Notes: generated from the letters alone by a model not told the origin. A DNA stretch of 64,000 nt from Gammaproteobacteria bacterium (GCA_004173475.1 SEBU01000002.1:310001-374000); one strand, 5' to 3'. Numbered from the stretch's first letter, positions 7,574 through 16,064 are shown. A program made the numbers and translations.

Positions 7574-7609
7574 GGTTAGATTGGTTAGATTGGTTAGATT
7601 GGTTCGATT
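7574..7609. repeat. Four tandem 9-bp repeats
   Basis: GGTTAGATT occurs three times in direct succession, and a fourth copy differs by one base (GGTTCGATT). The array lies in the 269-base gap between the 7717 gene and the flavin cluster, 42 bases upstream of the Fur-box-like site. It could be a slippage-prone tract or a regulator array; nothing decides which. Confidence 0.85.
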
Positions 7610-7716
7610 GAGCGGGATTAAGAAATCTGGGCAGATTTGAAAGGCCAGAGACGACGAGAGACGAACAGTGAGTCTTACTAAAAGAGGTTATAGGCTATCA
7701 CGCGCTGAGTATTGCC

Positions 7717-8412
7717 CTAAAATTCAAACTCCAGGCCGCCTCGTATATTGGTATCCGGCGTCCGGGAATCCAAACCAAAAAGGACACCAAGCTCCCAGCG
7801 TATTTGTTTTTTGCCGCCCAACTTTAACGCGCCCATAAATGATGGACCCAGTGCCCGATCCTGATCATCTAGATAGATCTCAAGAGCAGGATCAAATTCA
7901 GCACTATTTCTATAGCGAAGCTGACCGCGAAAAGCGCTTTCAAATTCGTTTTCGACATCCCTGCCAGATTCATATTCAATAAACACATTAGCAGTAGCAA
8001 TCCAATTGTTGCTGAGTTCCTTTTCCCATAAAAGTCCCGCCGCAATTTCGTGACTGTCAATATCTCTACCCTCACCTGCTTCGATCAATAAACCCCAGTC
8101 AGCCCAATATTCGCCTTGCTCCGTTAACTGCCATTTAAATTCGGCCTCGTAACCGCGAACCTGCTGATTGTCGTGAGTAATTGATTCGGTTAGCAGATAT
8201 ATCTCACTGAAAAATTTATCAGTCCAGGCGTAACCAACTCCGGCTCGATTTAAAAGTACATTGGTATTTCCAGCGTCACGCAATAAAAAACCATATTCTA
8301 TTTCCCGCTCGTGTTGTTCGACATAAGGATGGTAGACGCGACTTAGCTCACTATGAGCACCCGATGCACACAAAAGCAGTAAGAATATTGAGAGACTAAT
8401 TTTTTTACGCAT
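7717..8412 (-). CDS. Putative outer-membrane beta-barrel protein linked to FTR1
   Basis: 231 residues. The start at 8412 (MRKKISLSIFLLLLCASGAHS) gives a clean Sec signal peptide; a longer in-frame start would lack one and run deep into the FTR1 gene. The mature part has alternating-residue strands rich in Tyr/Trp/Glu and ends RGGLEFEF with C-terminal Phe, so an outer-membrane location is likely. I do not recognise a named family. It overlaps the stop of the FTR1 gene by 8 bases and is the last gene of the iron-permease operon, suggesting a role in metal passage or sensing at the outer membrane, which is inference. Confidence 0.7.
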   Translation of the reverse strand: MRKKISLSIFLLLLCASGAHSELSRVYHPYVEQHEREIEYGFLLRDAGNTNVLLNRAGVGYAWTDKFFSEIYLLTESITHDNQQVRGYEAEFKWQLTEQGEYWADWGLLIEAGEGRDIDSHEIAAGLLWEKELSNNWIATANVFIEYESGRDVENEFESAFRGQLRYRNSAEFDPALEIYLDDQDRALGPSFMGALKLGGKKQIRWELGVLFGLDSRTPDTNIRGGLEFEF

Positions 8413-9232
8413 TCTTATTTTCTCGATTAGCTCGCCAGCAATAAAAAAACGCCAATAACATTGGCGAAGTTGCAGCGAGATAAAAATAGGATTGTATAGC
8501 AGTGGGCTGAGCGTCGTACCCAAACAATGCGTATAGCAATTCACCCAACCAGGATTTTTCGTTAATTAAAAATGAGCTGTCCCACAGGGGGCCATTGGAT
8601 TCCAATAATCCAATCTGGAGAAATTGTTTTGCAATTTGCAGGGACAATCCACCCGCAAGGAGGGTGACAACAATGATAAAACCAGGCAAAAAATATTTGT
8701 TGCGCATAAACACAAGGGCATAGTACGTAATCCCTCCCAAACTCATTCCAATTCCGATTCCTATAGCAGCGCCAATTAGAGCGGAAAAAAATGACTGGGA
8801 CTGAATATCAAAGCTGGAAAAATAAATCCATATTTCCGAGCCTTCACGTGCCAGAGAAAAACTCACCACCAGAGCGCACAATATTGTTAACAGATCCTGT
8901 TTATTTTTCTCGATGTGCAATTCGCTATCAGGTTGATGACATTTCTTTCGCAGAAAATAAATAGTTGTTACACCAAAACCAACCCACAGAACGCAAATGA
9001 TAACAATCATATATAAACATGCGTTTAACAACTCTTGCCCTCTTCCATCCATAGCTTCTGTTATGAAGGGCGCTAAATATGCTAAAAACATCGAACCTAG
9101 AAAACCGGCCAGCAAGGCTGAAATACTCCAACGATAGCTGATACCCAGTTTATAAGTCAGTGCTAGAAGCAAGCTAACAATCAATGCCGCCTCGAGCACT
9201 TCACGCAAAATTAGTAGCACAGCGTCAACCAT
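8405..9232 (-). CDS. FTR1-family iron permease
   Basis: 275-residue polytopic membrane protein (about seven helices). It carries the two REXXE iron-coordinating motifs of the FTR1/EfeU family: REVLE at 10-14 and REGSE at 129-133. These transporters move Fe across the inner membrane, often together with a periplasmic cupredoxin-like partner. Here that partner gene lies one base upstream of this start. The outer-membrane protein gene follows with overlap. No EfeB peroxidase or M75 peptidase gene is nearby, so this is not a complete EfeUOB system. Confidence 0.93.
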   Translation of the reverse strand: MVDAVLLILREVLEAALIVSLLLALTYKLGISYRWSISALLAGFLGSMFLAYLAPFITEAMDGRGQELLNACLYMIVIICVLWVGFGVTTIYFLRKKCHQPDSELHIEKNKQDLLTILCALVVSFSLAREGSEIWIYFSSFDIQSQSFFSALIGAAIGIGIGMSLGGITYYALVFMRNKYFLPGFIIVVTLLAGGLSLQIAKQFLQIGLLESNGPLWDSSFLINEKSWLGELLYALFGYDAQPTAIQSYFYLAATSPMLLAFFYCWRANRENKNA

Positions 9233-9233
9233 A

Positions 9234-9566
9234 TTATTTCTCCACGCGAATTAAACCCTGAGCGGTTTTAGGGTTAAATTCACCGAAAAATGGATATTCA
9301 CCAGGAGCCAGTGGGCCAATATAAATAATAGCTTTTGCTTTGCCCATAATTACCTTTTCCCGATTGAGTTCATAACTTTCAAACTCTTCGGGTGAAGCAT
9401 CGCTATTGGTTACCACGAGCTTCACTTTGGTGCCTGCAGGTATTACAAGTACGGACGGATGAAATAAATGGTCACGAATTTCAATGTCGAATGTTGGAGC
9501 CTCTGCTTTGGCGCTGAGGCAAAAAAAAACAATTATTAGAGGTACGCACTTAAGCTTCGCGTTCAT
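9234..9566 (-). CDS. Periplasmic cupredoxin-domain protein (EfeO N-domain-like)
   Basis: 110 residues with a signal peptide (to about residue 21) and one cupredoxin-like domain. Segments FDIEIRDHLFHPS, VIPAGTKVKLVVTNSD, PEEFESYELNRE and GEYPFFGEF follow the EfeO cupredoxin pattern. No cysteine lies in the C-terminal half, so the classic type-1 copper site is absent; H33, H36, M74 and the Glu-rich loop could bind Fe or Cu. The ATG at 9566 is chosen because a near-perfect GGAGGTGA lies 5 bases upstream. Its start overlaps the end of the sensor kinase gene by 17 bases, and FTR1 follows immediately. Confidence 0.85.
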   Translation of the reverse strand: MNAKLKCVPLIIVFFCLSAKAEAPTFDIEIRDHLFHPSVLVIPAGTKVKLVVTNSDASPEEFESYELNREKVIMGKAKAIIYIGPLAPGEYPFFGEFNPKTAQGLIRVEK

Positions 9567-10950
9567 TGTAGTCACCTCCATGAATTGAAATTTTTTTATC
9601 ATCCGATTCCTGAAGCGCAGTAAACTTTATGATTACCAGCAATCCGCTATCAAAACGTGATTTTGTGAGTTCTATTTGCGCCGCATGTAAATCAACGACT
9701 TGTTTCACAATTGATAATCCCAGGCCACAGCCTGGTGTTCGGGAACTATGTCGGTCACCGCCGGTTCGATAAAAACGATCAAATACTCGATCATATTGAT
9801 CCTCCAAAATTCCTACACCGCTATCCATAACTTCTAGCACCACCTGTTTTTCACGCTGCCAGGTATTCATAGAAATTATTCCACCATTATCCGTATATTT
9901 AATGGCATTACCGAGGAGATTGTTCAGCATTGTTTCCAACCCGGTATGGTCGCCAGAGATCCAGCATTCATCGCCTTCGAATTGAATTTGATGATGTTTG
10001 GCTTCAATTGCATGGCTGTGTTCAACGATGACTTTCTTTACGAGCTGCGTTAAATTTACGGGGCCGAAGTGACCCATAAAATGGTCCGGTGCCGTGCGAT
10101 TTAATAGCAAAATTTGCTCAACCAGATAATTCATTCGCTCTATTCCTTCATGCAATTTTATGACTGAATCGCTAGGAACAACTTGCTCTTTCATCAGGTT
10201 ATCACAATGAATTTTCAACGCCGCTATGGGAGTGCGCAACTCATGGGCGGCGTCCCCAGAAAAGCGTTTTTCGCGTAAAAAAGAAGCGTCAAGACGACGC
10301 AACAATTCATTCGCGGAATGCGTTAATTTTACCAATTCGATCGGGACATTATGTTGAACAATAGGTCGTAAATCTGTCGCTTCGCGTTGACTCAATTCAC
10401 GCGCTAAATTAGTAATAGGTTTGAGGCCGATACCTAACACAAACCATAAAATAATACCTACAACAGGAATGGATAAAACCATCGGGTACACTGCTTTTAA
10501 TATCATGGATTCGGCGAGGCGATAACGCTGATCGTCCCGCTCGGCAAGAATGTACCAACTGAGCTTGTCCGCGCTGGGCGCTACCAATGCGTGCCATCGG
10601 TAATGACCGATATTAATCGTTTTGAAGCCGGACTCCAGCGGGGAAACAATTTCTTCCGGCATGGCTGCAGAACGAGCCAATAGAACGCCTTCATGACTGA
10701 TCCACTGAAATTCAAATGCGGTTTCATCCAAATCATGCTCTGGGAATACGAATGGAAATTGCGTCGCGGGATTTGATTGAAAAGCGGGCAAGGTGTAATT
10801 CAGTAAATCAACTTGCTGCAACAAGCGCTGATTAAACAAGCGCTCCGCTTCATCCATACTACCCAGATACCCTCGTACCGCCGCAGCAAAGTTAGCGAGC
10901 GTCACAATGGCTAACAACACAATAATTAAAAATCCGCGAATGGATTTCAC
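9550..10950 (-). CDS. Sensor histidine kinase (QseC/PmrB type)
   Basis: 466 residues: transmembrane helix 5-26, periplasmic sensor region about 27-150, second helix 152-174, HAMP linker to about 226, then a HisKA domain with phospho-acceptor H236 in DAAHELRTPIAALK. The ATPase domain has an N-box (LLGNAIKYTDNGG), DSGVGI and GLGLSIVKQVV. The architecture matches QseC/PmrB kinases, which sense metals or other periplasmic signals. The start overlaps the response-regulator stop by 4 bases and the end overlaps the cupredoxin start, so sensor and iron permease are one transcription unit. Iron or another metal is the likely cue. Confidence 0.93.
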   Translation of the reverse strand: MKSIRGFLIIVLLAIVTLANFAAAVRGYLGSMDEAERLFNQRLLQQVDLLNYTLPAFQSNPATQFPFVFPEHDLDETAFEFQWISHEGVLLARSAAMPEEIVSPLESGFKTINIGHYRWHALVAPSADKLSWYILAERDDQRYRLAESMILKAVYPMVLSIPVVGIILWFVLGIGLKPITNLARELSQREATDLRPIVQHNVPIELVKLTHSANELLRRLDASFLREKRFSGDAAHELRTPIAALKIHCDNLMKEQVVPSDSVIKLHEGIERMNYLVEQILLLNRTAPDHFMGHFGPVNLTQLVKKVIVEHSHAIEAKHHQIQFEGDECWISGDHTGLETMLNNLLGNAIKYTDNGGIISMNTWQREKQVVLEVMDSGVGILEDQYDRVFDRFYRTGGDRHSSRTPGCGLGLSIVKQVVDLHAAQIELTKSRFDSGLLVIIKFTALQESDDKKISIHGGDYNEREA

Positions 10951-11606
10951 TGGCGTGACACCACGTAGCCAACACCGCGCACAGTGCGAATAAAATCTTG
11001 CGGAAGTTTTTTTCGTAGCGTATGGATATGAACTTCAATCGTGTTACTTGCTACTTCATCGCCCCAGGAATAAAGCTTTCCTTCAAGACCTTCTCGCGTA
11101 TGTATTACGCCGGCGTTTTCCATTAATGCTTTAAGCACCATGTATTCCCGTCGCGATAAATTTAACTCCTCACCGTTTAACATCGCTTGGTGATGACTGG
11201 TGTTAATACTCACAGGCCCAAGGGTGATTATGGCTGAGGATGCATTTCCAATCCGGCGTTCAAGCACGCGCAATCGCGCGAGCAGCTCATCGACAGCGAA
11301 TGGTTTGGTCAGGTAATCGTCTGCGCCAGCATCGAGACCAGTCACCTTTGCATGCGTTGTGTCACGCGCTGTAAGAATTAATACTTGAGTCGGTAATTTT
11401 TTCTGGCGAACCAGTTTGAGAACATCAAGTCCTTCCATGTCGGGCAACCCGAGGTCCAACAACATGATATCTGGTGGTTCGGCGACCACATGAACACAGG
11501 CTGCTTTTCCCGTTTCTAACCAATTTACGGCGAACCCGGCGAGCGATAAAGCTTTAACAATGCCTTCTGCCAGCAAGACATCGTCCTCAACCAAAAGTAT
11601 TTTCAT
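10947..11606 (-). CDS. OmpR/PhoB-family response regulator
   Basis: 219 residues. Receiver domain with the acidic pair E7/D8 and phospho-acceptor D51 (IMLLDLGLP), conserved T in LILTARD and K in YLTKPF. A C-terminal winged helix follows (LSRREYMVLKALMENAG; EVHIHTLRKKL; IRTVRGVGYVV). It is the partner of the adjacent kinase, with 4-base gene overlap. Similarity in layout to QseB/PmrA suggests binding to direct repeats of a CTTAAG-like half site; clustered TAAG repeats occur upstream of the 16038 gene. The TPR gene lies 12 bases upstream. Confidence 0.93.
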   Translation of the reverse strand: MKILLVEDDVLLAEGIVKALSLAGFAVNWLETGKAACVHVVAEPPDIMLLDLGLPDMEGLDVLKLVRQKKLPTQVLILTARDTTHAKVTGLDAGADDYLTKPFAVDELLARLRVLERRIGNASSAIITLGPVSINTSHHQAMLNGEELNLSRREYMVLKALMENAGVIHTREGLEGKLYSWGDEVASNTIEVHIHTLRKKLPQDFIRTVRGVGYVVSRQ

Positions 11607-11618
11607 GCAACCTTATTT

Positions 11619-12263
11619 TCATTTTAAATGTTTTTGAACTTCTTTAAGTTTCTCAGCAATTTCCTGTTTACGCCCCTCATCAGCCAGTTCACGACCAGGA
11701 CGCGGTGGCGCTATTAACGCCTTCTCGAGGGCAGCTAAAGCTTCTGGATACTGTTTTTGTTTTAGCAGAAAATCGCCATAAAAATAATTTGAATCTATAC
11801 CATCAGGATTATAGCTCAAGCCTTTTAACAGCATTGTTTTAGCTTGCTTTTCATCACCAAAACCAATTGGCCAACCGGGAACCTGGTAATAGAGTGTACC
11901 CAAACTTGTGTAGGCGGAACCATTCAGTGCCGACGGATCAGTTTTAATGGACTGTTCCAATAATTTTTTTGCCTGCTTCACCTGATCCAAGGCACCTAAG
12001 CCACCCTTAGCTCCTGCATAGGTCGAACGAATAATCGCTTCCCAAATTAGATAAGGTGATGACGTACTTGCGTTACGCAAGTGTTCAGCCTCTTCTGCCA
12101 GGGCTGCATAACTTTTTTCCTGTTCATTCTTTGCAGTTTTGTATTTTATTTCTGCCCAACGAGTTTGCAGCTTTTGGATATCGCTTGCTTCGTCTGCATA
12201 ACTTACTTGAGAGAAAGCCAAAAAAGTAGAAAACATAAAACAAACAAAGTTAACTAACTTCAT
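11619..12263 (-). CDS. Exported TPR-repeat protein
   Basis: 214 residues with a signal peptide (1-23, cleavage after SYA). Helical tetratricopeptide-type repeats fill the rest, for example AYTSLGTLYYQVPGWPIGFGD and SNYFYGDFLLKQKQYPEALAALEKAL. The overall pattern resembles periplasmic TPR components such as the T-protein of TRAP systems, but no TRAP genes are near. It ends 12 bases before the response-regulator start and is therefore likely the first gene of the sensor/iron-permease operon. Protein-protein scaffolding in the periplasm is inferred from the repeats; no specific partner can be named. Confidence 0.75.
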   Translation of the reverse strand: MKLVNFVCFMFSTFLAFSQVSYADEASDIQKLQTRWAEIKYKTAKNEQEKSYAALAEEAEHLRNASTSSPYLIWEAIIRSTYAGAKGGLGALDQVKQAKKLLEQSIKTDPSALNGSAYTSLGTLYYQVPGWPIGFGDEKQAKTMLLKGLSYNPDGIDSNYFYGDFLLKQKQYPEALAALEKALIAPPRPGRELADEGRKQEIAEKLKEVQKHLK

Positions 12264-12314
12264 AACTTACACCTGTAATTTTCATGATAATTAAGTGATT
12301 GTAAAAACCTAGAA

Positions 12315-13115
12315 TTACAAACCTTGCGCGTAGCGCCGTATAACCGATAATTGCTTTCGCAATGCGCCGTCAACAAGACGAGGAAATATCGAATTAATTT
12401 TTAAAAAGAATCGTTCCGGCCAACCAATATCACGGTCTGACATTTTTTTTGACAAAAGCATTTTCTCTACGACCTGTGCTACAACATCAGGTTCATCCAT
12501 AACATTCCCTAGCTCGCGATTCATATCGCAAACAGCTTTGCTATTCAGACTGGTATTAGTGGCGCGCGGCGCCAGGTATGCAACTTGAATTTGGGTATCA
12601 CTTAATTCCCGTCGCAAAGACTCGCTAAAACCGCGCTGCGCAAACTTGCTCGCACAATAGACACTAAAACCCGGGTAGCCCAAATTACCGAAACTGGAGC
12701 CTATATTCAAAATTCGGCCATCATCTTTGTTCAAAAATGGTAACGTGATTTGTGTTAGCAGAATGGGCGCAACAACGTTAGTTGCAATTAACTGCTCGAT
12801 TCGCTCCGTTTCAATGTCGTCTAATAAACTAAAAATATTAATTCCCGCACAATTAATCAGGCAATCGAGCGGGCGCTGCATAGCTACCAAGGCCGTACGA
12901 ATAGCGTCGCGTCCTTGATCGGTAGTAATATCTGCCTCCACGACAAACCCATTACTATTTTTAGTATGTAGCTCGCGCGACACACTATGTAAAAATTGTG
13001 CAGACCGCCCCACCAAAATTAATTGCGCCCCTTGGGCCGCAAGCCGTTTGGCTATTGCTCGACCTATACCACCGCTCGCCCCCGTCAACAAAATTGATTT
13101 ACCTTTTAGTTTCAT
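12315..13115 (-). CDS. Short-chain dehydrogenase/reductase
   Basis: 266 residues, classical SDR. NAD(P)-binding TGASGGIGRAIA near the N-terminus is followed by LVGRS, which favours NADP; the catalytic serine region is NIGSSFGNLG and the YCASK motif supplies Tyr and Lys. The C-terminal region is extended with basic residues. The start at ATG 13115 has AAGAG upstream; a TTG two codons earlier is less likely. It is the last gene of the hemolysin-family/ligase/oxidase operon, 11 bases after the oxidase stop, and probably reduces an aldehyde or ketone (or oxidises an alcohol) made by the preceding enzymes. Confidence 0.88.
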   Translation of the reverse strand: MKLKGKSILLTGASGGIGRAIAKRLAAQGAQLILVGRSAQFLHSVSRELHTKNSNGFVVEADITTDQGRDAIRTALVAMQRPLDCLINCAGINIFSLLDDIETERIEQLIATNVVAPILLTQITLPFLNKDDGRILNIGSSFGNLGYPGFSVYCASKFAQRGFSESLRRELSDTQIQVAYLAPRATNTSLNSKAVCDMNRELGNVMDEPDVVAQVVEKMLLSKKMSDRDIGWPERFFLKINSIFPRLVDGALRKQLSVIRRYAQGL

Positions 13116-13126
13116 GATCAATTCTC

Positions 13127-13801
13127 TTAGAGGGCATTTAGGTGACTGGATGACTTTTCTATGGAACGAAAAATATTTCCATACAAGTGATAAAACATTT
13201 TGGCCGCATGCACTATGTCATCACGATCTTTTTGCTCAGTTAGGCTGTTCATCAGTTTTTCAAAAAACACCATATGTTCTTGATCAAGACTGCCATGCGA
13301 GCGCAAATAGGAAAATGCCTTGCCTGGTAATCCCAGGTGCGCCTGAATAATATCCGCTGCTGCAGATGCTAAATTTATGCTGGTACCCTCTAACACAAAT
13401 ACCATTCCAAAAAATGCCATGGGATTATTACGCATCACCGTGTCGTAGGCATAAGCGACCATAAGTTCGGTTGCTGAATTCGGGCGACTTAACCGCACAA
13501 GTTCTTTGTCAACTCCGCAAGCACTTAGATCGTTTAAAATCCACTCCTGATGGCCTAATTCTTCTTCAATATATTCTGCTATGGCTTCGCGATAATTTTC
13601 TTTTTCAGAAGGAAGTCGACTGCCTACGGCCATCAGCAACGGAACAGTATGTTTAACGTGGTGATAAGCCTGCGTTAGAAAGGCAATATACTCCACCAAA
13701 CTAAACTCACCTTTGCCAATGCAGCGCAGAATGATTGGTGCATTTAATAAATAATTGCGCTCTTGTTCAGTTTCAGTTTGTAAACGCTCAAAGAATGTCA
13801 T
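13127..13801 (-). CDS. Iron-containing redox enzyme, heme-oxygenase-like (HDO/CADD type)
   Basis: 224 residues, all-helical. Candidate metal ligands are E81/H84 (EEELGHQEW), E138 (FVLEGTS), H169, D173 and H176 (HGSLDQEH). The HxxxDxxH spacing equals that of the di-iron protein CADD of Chlamydia. HDO enzymes use O2 for diverse oxidations: UndA makes alkenes from fatty acids, CADD makes p-aminobenzoate, SznF makes N-nitroso groups. I chose ATG 13801, which has AGGAG 6 bases upstream and overlaps the ligase stop by 14 bases. Its substrate is probably the product of the ligase. Alternative reading: a TenA-like thiaminase fold, less likely given the full ligand set. Confidence 0.85.
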   Translation of the reverse strand: MTFFERLQTETEQERNYLLNAPIILRCIGKGEFSLVEYIAFLTQAYHHVKHTVPLLMAVGSRLPSEKENYREAIAEYIEEELGHQEWILNDLSACGVDKELVRLSRPNSATELMVAYAYDTVMRNNPMAFFGMVFVLEGTSINLASAAADIIQAHLGLPGKAFSYLRSHGSLDQEHMVFFEKLMNSLTEQKDRDDIVHAAKMFYHLYGNIFRSIEKSSSHLNAL

Positions 13802-15308
13802 ACACAACTCCTGCATTGTCTGTGTTAGGCATGATGGAATAGATACTTTCGATACCATTTGAATAAGTGGAAATAATTGATTCTCGGCGTAAGCGTCCGT
13901 TGTCGGTCAATAAACCATTGCCGGGAGAAAAAGCTTCTTTTGCTACCACAAATTTCTGGATGCGAGCGTAGTCTGGTAAACTCTGATTAATCCGAGCTAT
14001 ATCATTTGCAATATCTTGCGCACTCACATCTTTTGATGAGGGAACTATAATCGCGCTACAAAATGCTTGCGAATCACCTACCACTAGCGATTGCGCGATA
14101 TGACGTGAGAGTCCAAGTTCTGATTCAATCCACTCAGGCGAAATGTTGCGACCGAAACTGGAAATCAACAGATTCTTTTTTCTTCCTGTAATAAATAAAA
14201 AACCGTCTTCATCAACATGGCCCAAATCACCCGTATCGATCCAAACATTTGTCTCATGCATGGGTTGACCAAGATAGCCGCTAAATGCATTCCCTCTAAC
14301 CTTAATTACACCTTCATCAATTTTTACAGCCACATGATTTAATGGCTTACCTACACTGCCTGTTTTATTCGCGAGCGGAGAATTCAAACTCACAACTGAC
14401 GCACATTCGGATAGTCCGTAACCTTCATATACCGGGATACCGAAAGCACGCGCCTGATCCAATAAACGCACTGGCGTTCTGGCACCGCCGACAGCAACAA
14501 ATTTTAATGATGCGGGTAAAGAATAACCTTTGGCTGATGCGGCAACACTGGCCAATAAAATTTGCGGAAGCATGATCAAACTATTGGGTTGATATTGATG
14601 CAAAGCTTGAAGAAGCGTTGGAAGCGATAAGCTTGAGCTACCCATAAGACCAATTTTATTTCCGGACAAAACCACAACTTGCTTACCTAAATACAACGGC
14701 ACATAAATACCGGCAATATTTTCCAGCAAGGTACTCAGGGGTAATAAAACAAAATGACGATTAATTTCATCCAGGGGCGCCGAGTAAATTCGATCGACCA
14801 AGGCCGCAATAATATTTTCCAGTGCCTCCTCATTCAAACACACGCCTTTGGGCATACCTGTGGTTCCGGAGGTAAACGTAATTTTACGGATATTATCGAG
14901 CGATTTATTTTGGCCGGAAGCGTCAAGATAATCACAAAGGATATGTTTAATGGGAGTAAACACGCGCTTATCAGGAGAAACAACTGTTTCAATTTCACCG
15001 CACACTAATAAACAGGGTAACTCAGCTTCAGCAACAATGTGCTCTAACTGTTTTGATGAAAAAAAACGCGGCAAAGGCACCAAAGTAACTCCAGCTTTAT
15101 AAGCGGCGAGGTCTGCAATTACCCACTCAATTGAATTTTCACCCCACAGTCCCGCGCGACCAATGTGATTTGACTCTAACCACTCAGCTAATTGATTAAC
15201 CTGTTGAAGTAATTCCGCATAACTTATGGAAAAATTTTCGCCGACTAATGCAATCTTTTCTGGCTGTTGGTGTGCATGCTGTTCGAGCATGGAAAAAAAA
15301 TTATTCAT
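13788..15308 (-). CDS. AMP-dependent synthetase/ligase (acyl-CoA synthetase-like)
   Basis: 506 residues, ANL superfamily: these activate a carboxylate as acyl-AMP and transfer it to CoA or another acceptor. The P-loop-like ITFTSGTTGMPKGV, YEGYGLSECASV and DTGDLGHVDEDGFLFITGRKK segments are intact. The C-terminal motif normally carrying the catalytic lysine (LTPTLKLKR in long-chain synthetases) reads LLTDNGRLRR, with Arg in the lysine position. The ATG at 15308 has GGAG 6 bases upstream and overlaps the hemolysin-family gene by 8 bases. The closest style is long-chain fatty-acyl ligases, so a fatty-acid substrate is plausible but unproven. Confidence 0.88.
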   Translation of the reverse strand: MNNFFSMLEQHAHQQPEKIALVGENFSISYAELLQQVNQLAEWLESNHIGRAGLWGENSIEWVIADLAAYKAGVTLVPLPRFFSSKQLEHIVAEAELPCLLVCGEIETVVSPDKRVFTPIKHILCDYLDASGQNKSLDNIRKITFTSGTTGMPKGVCLNEEALENIIAALVDRIYSAPLDEINRHFVLLPLSTLLENIAGIYVPLYLGKQVVVLSGNKIGLMGSSSLSLPTLLQALHQYQPNSLIMLPQILLASVAASAKGYSLPASLKFVAVGGARTPVRLLDQARAFGIPVYEGYGLSECASVVSLNSPLANKTGSVGKPLNHVAVKIDEGVIKVRGNAFSGYLGQPMHETNVWIDTGDLGHVDEDGFLFITGRKKNLLISSFGRNISPEWIESELGLSRHIAQSLVVGDSQAFCSAIIVPSSKDVSAQDIANDIARINQSLPDYARIQKFVVAKEAFSPGNGLLTDNGRLRRESIISTYSNGIESIYSIMPNTDNAGVVYDIL

Positions 15309-16038
15309 GATTTTCTCCGCGCACATTCATGGAATTGTATGCGCGAAATTCAGCACAAATGCGATTGATAGGAAGACTAATAGCGGCCACTGTTGCACGG
15401 TACATAGGATTCTTGCGGGCAGCTTCCATGGGTGGCAGATTGTCTCCAAACATCACTTGTGGTTGGTTACTGTAATACGTACCCCAACTAAGCCCTCCAT
15501 CCGATAACACGCTCGGGTCTGCATTTGCGAGTACCACCGGCGAATAGCGCACACGCTTCAACAATGCCTTCACTTCCCGAGTGCCGGTAAAGACCACATA
15601 GCGAAACCCTAGGCGCTCCATTACCTCGCCTATTACGATAAACAGTAAAAGGCTGCTGCCTTTCCAGGTCGAAACAAGATTACCTATTTCCAGGATTTGA
15701 CTTCTCGGTACATCAAAACCCAATTTTTCACTGATGACCTGCTCAACAGGATTTGGCAGGTATTGCTCAAGAAATAGTTTTCCCTCTGTGGCAGGAGATA
15801 AGCCCACCGCCGCTGAGTACTCACCACCGCATCGCAAGCTAATGATGTTAGGTAGAAAATGACTGACTTGGGCCTTATGCACCTCGGCAAAACGCTCACT
15901 AATATAAAGTTCGATTGCGGAACGGTTGTCTGAATCCGGTGTTTGCAGTCGGAAACGAGGAATCCTGATATGTGGTAATCGGGGCATATGCCAATCTAAG
16001 GCAGATTGCTGTGGAAGTACCTTAGATAAATCTTTCAT
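15301..16038 (-). CDS. Thermostable hemolysin family protein (GNAT/AHL-synthase-like)
   Basis: 245 residues of the T_hemolysin family, named from Vibrio delta-VPH. The fold is of the acyltransferase/autoinducer-synthase type; recognisable segments are ISLRCGGEYSAAVGL, LEQYLPNPVEQVI, RSQILEIGNLVS and FTGTREVKALLKR. No signal peptide is present, so a cytoplasmic enzyme is more credible than a secreted toxin. ATG 16038 has AAAGGTG upstream; an in-frame TTG eight codons earlier lacks support. It is the first gene of an overlapping four-gene operon with a ligase, a di-iron oxidase and an SDR, which suggests it transfers an acyl or amino acid-derived group in making a small molecule. Confidence 0.82.
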   Translation of the reverse strand: MKDLSKVLPQQSALDWHMPRLPHIRIPRFRLQTPDSDNRSAIELYISERFAEVHKAQVSHFLPNIISLRCGGEYSAAVGLSPATEGKLFLEQYLPNPVEQVISEKLGFDVPRSQILEIGNLVSTWKGSSLLLFIVIGEVMERLGFRYVVFTGTREVKALLKRVRYSPVVLANADPSVLSDGGLSWGTYYSNQPQVMFGDNLPPMEAARKNPMYRATVAAISLPINRICAEFRAYNSMNVRGENHE

Positions 16039-16064
16039 TACAAACACCTTTGGAAATAGCAACT

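Noticed and set aside
7574-7609. CRISPR-like array
   Set aside because: Nine-base units without spacers and no cas genes; a simple tandem repeat.
8405-9566. Complete EfeUOB iron-uptake system
   Set aside because: Only an FTR1 permease and a single cupredoxin domain are present; the M75 peptidase-like domain of EfeO and EfeB are missing.
15301-16038. Thermostable hemolysin as a secreted toxin
   Set aside because: The family name is historical. No signal peptide or secretion gene is present and the gene sits in an enzyme operon; the fold type favours an acyltransferase-like enzyme.
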